DNA of 64,000 nucleotides, taken from the NCBI GenBank assembly GCA_937951485.1, contig CALEDJ010000045.1, positions 142,310 through 206,309 of the forward strand. The letters run 5' to 3'. Source of the DNA: an uncultured bacterium. GTDB taxonomy: Bacteria > Hydrogenedentota > Hydrogenedentia > Hydrogenedentales > CAILVY01. The position numbers and the translations under genes were made by a program. Shown piece by piece: positions 42,555-49,856 of the stretch (its first letter is position 1; every line of letters begins with the position of its first letter). The notes under the pieces are model-generated. The model ran no database searches. It saw only the letters and a list, made by a program, of their open reading frames with translations, and was not told the origin of the DNA.

Positions 42555-43240
42555 GCATGGACCACAAGGTCATCCTGCACCCAACGCGGCGGCAACTGGT
42601 GGCCTATGCCGAGTCGCTGGTGGACCGGCGCGCGCCGATTTCGGCGGCGCTTGGAGCGCACATCATGGCGTGCCCCGCCTGCGCGGCGGAAGTGAAGGCC
42701 ATTCGCGCCTCCCTGGAATTCACGGCGTCCGCGCCCGGCATCGAGCCGTCGCAGGATTTGACGAGCCAGATTCTGCGGCGCGCCCAACAGGAACGGAACG
42801 GGCAAGGCCCGTCCCGCCGGCGGGTGTCGGTATTTGGAGCGCTGGCGCGCGCCGTGGTCTTTGCCGGGGCGATGGCCGCCGTGGCAACGCTGGTTTTCGG
42901 GGCGGCGCTGAACGCCGCGCCGTCACCCCAGGGCGTCGCGCCCGCGAATACAGCGCTGCACCCCGCCGTTGTCTCCGCGTCCAGTCAGGAGGCATTGCAG
43001 CGCGCGGCTGAGGAAGTACGCACGCTTGCGGCAGCGGTGCGCAGCGTGTCGGACCGCCCGCAAACCCCGCGCGAACGCGAACACCGCCACGCAGCGGCCC
43101 TTCTGGATGCCGACATCGCAGCGGCGCGCCAGGCCCTGCAGCGCAACCCCGGCTGCGAACGCGCCGAGGCCATCGTCAACGCCAACCTTCAGCGCCAGGC
43201 CGAAACGTTGCGCGCGCTGTACCTCGAACGCAGCCTTTAG
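42551..43240 (+). CDS. Anti-sigma factor with zinc-finger motif and membrane helix
   Basis: The 229-residue protein begins four bases before the sigma stop. Its N-terminal domain contains ALGAHIMACPACAAEVKAI. The H-x3-C-x2-C arrangement is the ZAS motif that binds zinc and clamps an ECF sigma factor. A central membrane helix (ALARAVVFAGAMAAVATLVFGAALN) separates it from a C-terminal part of coiled-coil character (LQRAAEEVRTLAAAVRSV), probably periplasmic. The family is recognised mainly from motif and context; sequence similarity elsewhere is low. The signal it senses is unknown. Confidence 0.85.
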   Translation: MSMDHKVILHPTRRQLVAYAESLVDRRAPISAALGAHIMACPACAAEVKAIRASLEFTASAPGIEPSQDLTSQILRRAQQERNGQGPSRRRVSVFGALARAVVFAGAMAAVATLVFGAALNAAPSPQGVAPANTALHPAVVSASSQEALQRAAEEVRTLAAAVRSVSDRPQTPREREHRHAAALLDADIAAARQALQRNPGCERAEAIVNANLQRQAETLRALYLERSL

Positions 43241-43382
43241 GCGACACCAACCGTTTTCTCGGTCCCCCGCGCAAACAGGCCGCAAAAAAGCCAGTGTCCC
43301 TCTTTTCCGAAAATGTAGTGGAGACTTTCGGCCTCCGGCCCAATAAAAACGATCATTTACGAAAATAACTGTGGAAGTCGGG

Positions 43383-44852
43383 CTAGGAATCCTGCAAGTC
43401 TTTGGTCAGCCCCTGCATCTCGCGGTTGAATTCCGCCGTGACCTGATGGAAGACCTTGCTGGTGATGCGGGGGATGGTGTCCTGTACATCGGCATCGAGC
43501 GTGCTTTCACAGGTTTCGACGAGCAGCCGGTTGAAGAGTTTCGCGGCATAGCGGGGCATGCGCGTCTTGCTCAATTCCGCGACAATTTCCGCCCGCGAGA
43601 TTTCGGGGGCAAAGAGGTCTTGCAGGTCAAAATCCCGCCCATCCTGGTCCGCTTTGCACACGGTGGCGCGCTCGATCAGCATTTCATAGAGGTGTTCGCC
43701 GGACCACTCCAGATGGATCATGTTCGCCTTGTCGGGCCGCGCCAGCAATATCAATTCCGGGTCGCCCTTGCGGATCGGCTCATAGAGTTGCTCGGGCAGC
43801 AGCATCTTGAAGTGGATGCCGGTGGTCTGGAGCATTTTGTTGTTCCACATCGGGCGGATGAACTCCGACATGTGCGCGTAACTGCCCGCAAGCATGGTCG
43901 GTTCGTCCACCTTGTCAATCACGACGGCCACGCGCGCATAGCCCGCCTGCTTGCACACGGCCACGGCCTTGCCCAGCAGGTCGTAACGCGCGGACTCGCT
44001 CAGCGGGTCCGTGCCCTTCATCGCCAGCGGCTGGCTCTTGAGATACTGTGAAGGAATCAGACGGAGCGCCCAGTCCAAATCGGGCAGATCGCGGTCAATC
44101 ACCTGCACCGCGGCATGCAGCCGCCGCGCCAGCGCGCGGGTGAGCAGTTTCCGGTAAATCCAATAGCCGCCGAGCGTGCCGATGCACATCAGCGCCGTCC
44201 CCAGTTTGTCGCCGAAGCGCGCCGCGCCCGAAAATAGCCGGTGACGCAGAAGCGTCAGGGTGCGCCGGTATTCATGCGACCGGCTTGGCAGAAACAGCGC
44301 CGCCAGGAACAGCGCATCGTATTTGCTGTGCTCATTCCACGCGCGGGGTCTGCATTCTTTGGAGGACAGCATTTCCTCGAAGTGTCGCACGGTTTCCGCG
44401 AGGATGGCGTCAATGTGATGGGTAAGTTTCCAGTGTTCTTTGAGATCAGGGTGCGGCGCGTCTTTCCCGCGCATCTTCGACCACATGCCCCGCGTATGCC
44501 GCAGTATCTCTGCCATGCGCCGCTCCCATGCAGAGAGATAGGCGTTGAAATCGTCATAATTGATGAGCAGCGTTTTGCCGTCGCGTGTTGCCTGATCGCT
44601 TGCGTTGAACGCCTTCAGCGCGCTGTCCAGCGCGAGTCGCATGGCGGTTTTGCCGCTGCCTTTGAGGCCGAAGACCACTGAAGTCTGGTTTCCCGGCGGC
44701 GACCCGTAAAACTTCGGCCACTGCGGATGGCCGAAATGAAAGTCCCGCTTTTCCAGCAGCCGCAACAAGACCTCGTCGCCCTGCGCTTCTTCCGCGTTGG
44801 CGAAGGGATTCATCGTCAACCCGTGTTTCTCCAGAAACCGTTCAATTCTCAT
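43383..44852 (-). CDS. P-loop ATPase of unknown role
   Basis: The 489-residue protein starts at ATG 44850-44852 with agaggaag upstream; a further 77 in-frame codons look unlike protein. It opens MRIERFLEKHGLTMNPFAN and has Walker A FGLKGSGKTAM and a probable Walker B strand RVAVVIDKVDEP. A long middle section (about 205-300) is helical, with hydrophobic stretches (YDALFLAALFL; ALMCIGTLGGYWIYRKLLTRALAR) that may be membrane-associated. The C-terminus holds LEWSGEHLYEMLIERATV, seen in KAP/AAA-type STAND ATPases. I do not recognise a specific function. It lies just downstream of the PAS histidine kinase, in the same direction. Confidence 0.7.
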   Translation of the reverse strand: MRIERFLEKHGLTMNPFANAEEAQGDEVLLRLLEKRDFHFGHPQWPKFYGSPPGNQTSVVFGLKGSGKTAMRLALDSALKAFNASDQATRDGKTLLINYDDFNAYLSAWERRMAEILRHTRGMWSKMRGKDAPHPDLKEHWKLTHHIDAILAETVRHFEEMLSSKECRPRAWNEHSKYDALFLAALFLPSRSHEYRRTLTLLRHRLFSGAARFGDKLGTALMCIGTLGGYWIYRKLLTRALARRLHAAVQVIDRDLPDLDWALRLIPSQYLKSQPLAMKGTDPLSESARYDLLGKAVAVCKQAGYARVAVVIDKVDEPTMLAGSYAHMSEFIRPMWNNKMLQTTGIHFKMLLPEQLYEPIRKGDPELILLARPDKANMIHLEWSGEHLYEMLIERATVCKADQDGRDFDLQDLFAPEISRAEIVAELSKTRMPRYAAKLFNRLLVETCESTLDADVQDTIPRITSKVFHQVTAEFNREMQGLTKDLQDS

Positions 44853-45101
44853 GGCGCTTCCTCTCTTGCAACGAACAGTGCCGCACAGCATACGGCATGA
44901 ACCCGCCCCGGCACAAGCCCCATGCCATGCCCCGTGCCATGCCGGGTATTGATGGTGGAAAGCATGGGGTTCGTGCTTCAGCATGCTGGGGTGGCATTGA
45001 CGCTTCGGGCTGTGTCGGCCCCACGCACGCGAAAGCGCAAACACCATGCCGGATGCAGGCACAAGAATTGATTGAGACGGCAATGGTCATCGGATATCTT
45101 T

Positions 45102-46874
45102 TCAGTGAGGGTCCGATGACGGCTGTGTTTTCGGGATGCGCACAAGCAGACAGGTATTGGGACAGGATGAATCCACCTCGATCGCGCCGTGGTGCGCTTC
45201 GACAATGTCCCGGGAAATACTCAATCCCAAACCGATCCCGCGCCCTTCTTTTTTCGTGGTGAAGAACGGCGTGAAGACCAAATTGCAGTGGTCGGGGGGA
45301 ATGCCTGAACCGCTATCCATAACGGCAAATACAACGGCGTCGGCTTCCGCTTTCGCCGTCAGGTTTACCCACTTCTCGGGAAGATTTTCCACGGCGTCGT
45401 AGGCGTTGTTGAGCAGATTCAGGAGCACCTGCGACAATTGCGAAGGCCGGCATTGCAGTTCGGCGTCGCAGATTTCGCCGAGATTAAGCGCAATGTTCCC
45501 CTTCTTGAAACGGTAATGGCACAATTCCACGGCATCGTCCACTATGCGCCGTACAGACGCGCTTCGGAAAGGGTCCGCCGCAGCCTCCCGGGAAATGCTC
45601 TGCAAGGCGCGCACGATATCGTCCATGCGATCCACATTGCGCACAATGCTTGCCGCGATACGGGGGTATTGCTGTTCGAGTGGTTCGTGAAGGGAAAAAT
45701 ACTCATGAAGATGCTGGGCGCCCGCGGAAATGACCGCCAGCGGATTCTTGATTTCGTGCGCGATGCCGCCCGCCATCGCCCCCAGCGTGGCCAGTCGCGC
45801 CGCATTCTCCATCTTGAAGCGCTGCTCCATGATCAGGGTTTCATTGCGGACCCGCTCGGTGATGTCCTCGGCCAGGCACAGCAGGTGTTTCTGATCACCC
45901 GCGTGAACACGCGCCAGATGATACTGGAACCAGACATTCTTGCCAAATCCCGTCACCAGATGCACTGCGCCGGACGAAGGTTCGCCCGTGGAAAGAACCG
46001 CCTCCGCCATCTGCAGTATGCCGAATTCACGCCAGGACGCAATCTCGCGAAAATTCTGCCGGAGAAGGTCTTCCTGCGTCGCTCCCAAGGATGCCGCTAT
46101 TGTCGCGTTGGCCACCATGCATTCGCCGGAATCTTTGTACACCAGAATGCCCACCGGCGACGCCGCAATCAAGGTCTGATTGAAATTCAGCGCATCGATC
46201 AAATGCGCCTCGGCCCGTTGGCGCTCTTCTATCTCCTCCTGCAACTGCCGGTTGGACAACGTCAATGCTTTTGTGCGCTCCTCCACGCGCTGCTCCAATT
46301 CCGCGTTCAACAGGCGTAATTCCTGCTGCGCCTGCTCGCGTTCTTTCATTTCGTGCGTCAGCCGCTCATGCTTGCGTTTTGTTTTAAGATTGGATTGGTG
46401 CACCTCAAAAAGCGACAGGTAAAACCCCATGAACAGCAACGCAAACCCCCCGACAAAAAGGCCCTCTTCGAAAACGATGCCGGTGGGGTCCAAGCGCGCC
46501 AGTATGCGGGCGGGCAGAAGAGTTTCATAGTCTTTTATAAGACTTATTAACTGTGAGAATACAAGAAACAAGGCGCCAATAGAAACGGTGCGTCGAATCC
46601 ACGGCGTGATACGCAGCCGCCGTATCACATAAACGGATACGCCCGCCCACGCGCAAATGGCCAGAAGCGTCAGCGTGCCGGTTACCGCATAGGGCGCCGC
46701 ATAATACTGATAGAGGAAGCGCCCCAGGAGTTCGAATCCGGCGGCAAACACCACGCCGATTCCCAGGATTCCGGCCAAGTGCCCCGCGCGAACAGGATAG
46801 TCCTCCTGTCGGCGTGTTCCGGCATCCCTATCATCGGGCGTCACAGCAGGGTCACGGAATAGATTCGTCGCCAT
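45102..46874 (-). CDS. Membrane PAS-domain sensor histidine kinase
   Basis: The 590-residue protein starts at ATG 46872-46874 (gggg upstream). Residues about 30-160 contain four or five hydrophobic helices forming a membrane sensor of unrecognised type. A coiled-coil (RKHERLTHEMKEREQAQQEL to RQRAEAH) leads into a PAS domain (FNQTLIAASPVGILVYKDSGECMVAN). The kinase core has H-box GAMAGGIAHEIKNPLAVIS, N-box LLNLLNNAYDAVEN, G1 DSGSGIPPDHCNLVFTPFFTTK and G2 RGIGLGLSISRDIV. It autophosphorylates on His and passes phosphate to a response regulator, but none is encoded next to it. The 18-bp gap to the P-loop ATPase suggests co-transcription unless the hairpin region between has a terminator, which I did not see. 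Confidence 0.93.
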   Translation of the reverse strand: MATNLFRDPAVTPDDRDAGTRRQEDYPVRAGHLAGILGIGVVFAAGFELLGRFLYQYYAAPYAVTGTLTLLAICAWAGVSVYVIRRLRITPWIRRTVSIGALFLVFSQLISLIKDYETLLPARILARLDPTGIVFEEGLFVGGFALLFMGFYLSLFEVHQSNLKTKRKHERLTHEMKEREQAQQELRLLNAELEQRVEERTKALTLSNRQLQEEIEERQRAEAHLIDALNFNQTLIAASPVGILVYKDSGECMVANATIAASLGATQEDLLRQNFREIASWREFGILQMAEAVLSTGEPSSGAVHLVTGFGKNVWFQYHLARVHAGDQKHLLCLAEDITERVRNETLIMEQRFKMENAARLATLGAMAGGIAHEIKNPLAVISAGAQHLHEYFSLHEPLEQQYPRIAASIVRNVDRMDDIVRALQSISREAAADPFRSASVRRIVDDAVELCHYRFKKGNIALNLGEICDAELQCRPSQLSQVLLNLLNNAYDAVENLPEKWVNLTAKAEADAVVFAVMDSGSGIPPDHCNLVFTPFFTTKKEGRGIGLGLSISRDIVEAHHGAIEVDSSCPNTCLLVRIPKTQPSSDPH

Positions 46875-47335
46875 TTTAACCCCATACACCCACGCCACGG
46901 GCAACCATGCAGAAATACAAATGCGCTTGCGCCAAATGCCTTTCAGAGAGGTTCATGTCTGTTCCCCAGAATAAACCCGACCGGCGTGCGCCTTCCGCGC
47001 CTCGCAACATGCTCCCGGCGTAACGCGCCTTACCGGATAGAGTTGGCAACTCGTTCCTTCCGTGCTCATTCTAGCGCGTCGCATGGTTGAGGTCAATAGG
47101 CAGGACAAGAAAGTATGACCTGCGGCGTTGGCATTGAACGCGCCTTTTTCATGGCGGCGCGTCATGCCGCCCGGTGGAAAGCGGTGGCAAGGCACCGCTG
47201 TCCAAAAAAAACATTGACTTTGCATCCGTTTCCTCATGCTGAAATGTTACGCACATTTTAAGTGACGGGTTTCGGCGACATGTGCTAGGATCAGTCAGGC
47301 GATTGGAAACCGCGGTACAAGGAGACCTCCATATC
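46875..47335. other. Divergent intergenic region, no gene seen
   Basis: This 461-bp stretch separates the minus-strand histidine kinase from the plus-strand nitrilase-family gene. It should hold both promoters. Frames present are short and poor. I noticed no hairpin, repeat or RNA gene. A weak promoter-like pair (gtgacg, 18 bp, taggat) lies near 47262-47291. Confidence 0.4.
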
Positions 47336-48070
47336 ATGGCGATGATACGAATCACGGGCGTGCAAATGATCGTGTCCCCCACCAAAAGCGAAAACCTGCC
47401 GAAAATACTGAAGTACATTCAGGAAAGCGATTGCGACTTCATTGTATTTCCGGAGATGAGCCTGACAGGCTACAACAACGATTTCAGTGATGCGCGCACC
47501 CAGGAGGCGTGGCGGCAGATCGCGACCGCATGCCGCCAGCATTATGTCACGGCGATTATCGGCACCGGCGCGCGCGCGGACGGTGTCACCTATATCCAGT
47601 CACGGATTTACACGGGCAAGGGCGAACTGCTTGGCACCCACGAGAAACTGGTGCCGACGGAGGGCGACCGGAAATGGTGCCGACCGGGCGAAGAACTGCG
47701 GGTCTTCTCGCATATGGGCATCACCTTTGGCTGCCTGATCTGCAATGACCTTTGGGTGACGCCCGGCTGTGGCCCCTATCCCGATCCCCGTCTCACGTAT
47801 CAACTGGGCCAGCGCGGCGCCCAGGTGATTTTTCACAGCGCCAACACAGGCGGCCATTCGGCCCGGGACAAACGCCATTTCGCCTACCACGACGCCAATC
47901 TCCGCCTGCGCGCCCTGGAAAGCAATCTTTATATCGTCACCGTCAATGCCGCACTGCCCGACAAGCCCATCAACGCGCCGTCAGGCGTGGTTTCGCCCAA
48001 AGGCGAATGGCTCGTGCAGTGTCCGCTGATCGGAGAACAGGTGTTTTCCTACGATCTCGAAATTGAATAG
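47336..48070 (+). CDS. Nitrilase-superfamily C-N hydrolase
   Basis: The 244-residue protein starts at ATG 47336 with aaggaga upstream. It has the nitrilase-fold catalytic triad: E40 (FPEMSLTGY), K104 (HEKLVP) and C136 (CLICNDLWV). These hydrolyse or transfer amide and nitrile groups. The absence of additional domains fits the stand-alone aliphatic amidase, carbamoylputrescine or deaminated-glutathione amidase branches. A WVTPGCGPYPDPRLTYQLGQRGAQVIF insert and VNAALPDKPINAPSG near the end are unusual and do not point to a known subgroup. It is a single gene, followed by 455 bp without a clear gene, then the QueD-like gene. The substrate is unknown. Confidence 0.88.
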   Translation: MAMIRITGVQMIVSPTKSENLPKILKYIQESDCDFIVFPEMSLTGYNNDFSDARTQEAWRQIATACRQHYVTAIIGTGARADGVTYIQSRIYTGKGELLGTHEKLVPTEGDRKWCRPGEELRVFSHMGITFGCLICNDLWVTPGCGPYPDPRLTYQLGQRGAQVIFHSANTGGHSARDKRHFAYHDANLRLRALESNLYIVTVNAALPDKPINAPSGVVSPKGEWLVQCPLIGEQVFSYDLEIE

Positions 48071-48120
48071 CGACGGCCGCAGGCCGCCCGGGAGGCAACC
48101 ATGTTGAATCCAGGCGTGGC

Positions 48121-48198
48121 GGCAGGTGGAGCCCTGCCGGCGGACGGGGCAGCAGCGCTGCTGTCGGCATGGCACAGGGACAAGGGCCACCCTGTGCC
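48121..48198. other. Cluster of three hairpins in intergenic region
   Basis: Within 78 bp there are ggcagg/cctgcc (48121-48138), the 14-bp palindrome cagcagcgctgctg (48150-48163), and ggcacaggg/ccctgtgcc (48171-48198, perfect 9-bp stem). A 66-residue frame with a good ggagg site (ATG 48101) covers it, so this could be a short gene or a structured RNA. The whole gap 48071-48525 has no other candidate; the rest, to the QueD-like gene, is unremarkable. No T-tract follows the hairpins. Confidence 0.45.
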
Positions 48199-48525
48199 AG
48201 GCGTCTCCGTGGCGCGGACCGCGAGGTTGGCGATGGGGCACACTTCCGGAAAGCAGCGAGGAAGCGGCTCAAAAACAGAACTGACCTCCGCGAGGCCATG
48301 ACGTTCTTGATTGGAGCAACAGCGTCATGCGAGTGAAGTGGCATTTGATCGCATAGGGACAATTATCAGGCGGCGGTATCGCAGGAAGAGAACAGGCCCT
48401 GCCGGAAATGAAAATTTCTGACGGAGGCCTCATCGGGAATCCTGTACATTCCAAGTGAGCATTTTCCCATGTCAGATAAAATATTTCGTTTCGCAGGTGC
48501 ATCGTGAAGGGGCCAGGCAGGTATA

Positions 48526-49239
48526 ATGGAAAATACAATGATCGCGCATTTGACCAAGACGGTGTTTGTGGAAGCGGCGCATTACAACCCACAAGGCGAT
48601 CCGGCGCAACAACGGCTGCATGGCCACAGTTTCCGGATTGACATTCAGGCCAGAGGGACGGTGGACCCCGCCGTGGGCTGGGTGGTGGACTACGCGGAGA
48701 TCAAGGAGACCTTTGCGCCGTTGATTCGACTGCTGGACCACGGGTATCTGAACGAGATTCACGGCCTGGAGGATGTGCCGACGCTTGAAGGGTTGCGGCG
48801 GTGGCTGGAAGCCGGCATTGCGCCGCGTCCCGATTGGCTGCTGGGGATGCGTGTATCCATCGCGGGCGATTTGTGTTTTCGCCCGGTGCGGTTCCCCGCC
48901 GACCAGCAAGCGGAACTCCCCGAACGCATCGGTTTCAGTTTCGAGGCGGCGCAATCGCTGCCGCAGTTGCCGGAGGGTCATCCCTGCCGCCGCATTCACG
49001 GGCACAGTTACCGCATGGAAGCGGCCGCGCCGGACCTTGCCGGACTTCAGCCGCACCTTGCGGACATCTATGACGCGCTGGACCATCGTTTCCTCAATGA
49101 TGTGGATGGGCTGGAGCAGGCGACCTGCGAGCGTATCGCCCAATGGGTCTGGGGCCGCCTCAAGTCGCGCGGCGTCCCGATCACGTTTGTCGGCATCCGG
49201 GAAACCCCCAGCGCCCAGTGCCGGTATTACGGCGAATGA
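48526..49239 (+). CDS. Tandem QueD-like (6-carboxytetrahydropterin synthase) fusion
   Basis: QueD converts dihydroneopterin triphosphate to 6-carboxytetrahydropterin in queuosine synthesis; a single domain is about 120 residues, but this protein has 237 and contains two. Domain 1 (about 1-115) has the zinc site H32-G-H34 (RLHGHSF), the third ligand region VFVEAAHYNP and LLDHGYLNEI (H72). It lacks the catalytic cysteine: the position is Q28. Domain 2 (about 130-237) has C154-x3-H158-G-H160 (HPCRRIHGHSY), H187 (LDHRFLN) and E226 (RETPSAQC), a full set. So only the second half should be catalytic, unless the two share a site. It lies 143 bp before queF, supporting a queuosine role. Confidence 0.82.
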   Translation: MENTMIAHLTKTVFVEAAHYNPQGDPAQQRLHGHSFRIDIQARGTVDPAVGWVVDYAEIKETFAPLIRLLDHGYLNEIHGLEDVPTLEGLRRWLEAGIAPRPDWLLGMRVSIAGDLCFRPVRFPADQQAELPERIGFSFEAAQSLPQLPEGHPCRRIHGHSYRMEAAAPDLAGLQPHLADIYDALDHRFLNDVDGLEQATCERIAQWVWGRLKSRGVPITFVGIRETPSAQCRYYGE

Positions 49240-49382
49240 ACCTGCTATAATGCGGGTGCAGCCGTATCCATCGCGTCATGTCTGCGCTATCGGGAATCCG
49301 GAAAAACTTTGGGCGTCCCCTGAGAAGCGGAAAAATTCGCCCATGAGGCAGCGTCGGGATGCGGCGCAATGGAAGAGGGCAC

Positions 49383-49856
49383 ATGGATATGCCACCGATT
49401 CGAGACCAGTTCCAGGCGCAGGACCGGACCCTGCCATTCCAGGGGCCTGAAGCCATTGACGCCTCGTGCCTGGCGTGTTTCGCCTACGAATATCACGACA
49501 CGCCGCACGGCGAAGCCATGGAAATCGTCACCACCACGAGCGAATTTACGTCGGTTTGCCCGTTTTCCGGGCTGCCCGACTTCGCCACCGTGACGATTCG
49601 TTATGTGCCGGACCGGCATTGCATCGAACTGCGTTCGCTCAAGTACTATCTCCTGTCCTATCGCAATGTCGGCATCTGGTACGAACATCTGGTCAACAGG
49701 ATGCTGGAAGACCTCGTATTCGCCTGCCGGCCCCGCCGCATGCGCATCGAAATCGTCTGCGCCCCGCGCGGCGGCCTGGCCAGCACCGTCGCCGCAGCCT
49801 ACGACCGCGACACAATGGGGCCTGCTGAAATGTTGCGGGAGCGAACGGCAACCTGA
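49383..49856 (+). CDS. queF: NADPH-dependent 7-cyano-7-deazaguanine reductase
   Basis: The 157-residue protein reduces preQ0 to preQ1, a committed step of queuosine tRNA modification. The start at ATG 49383 follows agaggg; the frame opens 8 codons earlier. It is the short (type I, YkvM-like) form. Catalytic C59 (FTSVCPFSGLPDFATV) forms a thioimide with the nitrile, and the aspartate of GLPDF is the proton donor. The E-L-x-S-x-K-x-Y motif reads IELRSLKYYLLSYRN, in the usual NADPH-binding place. The queD-like gene is immediately upstream; queC and queE are not in this window. It converges on the histidine kinase with no gap. Confidence 0.94.
   Translation: MDMPPIRDQFQAQDRTLPFQGPEAIDASCLACFAYEYHDTPHGEAMEIVTTTSEFTSVCPFSGLPDFATVTIRYVPDRHCIELRSLKYYLLSYRNVGIWYEHLVNRMLEDLVFACRPRRMRIEIVCAPRGGLASTVAAAYDRDTMGPAEMLRERTAT

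Noticed and set aside
48300-48525. A preQ1 riboswitch before the QueD-like gene
   Set aside because: I searched by eye for the short preQ1 aptamer pattern and found no match.
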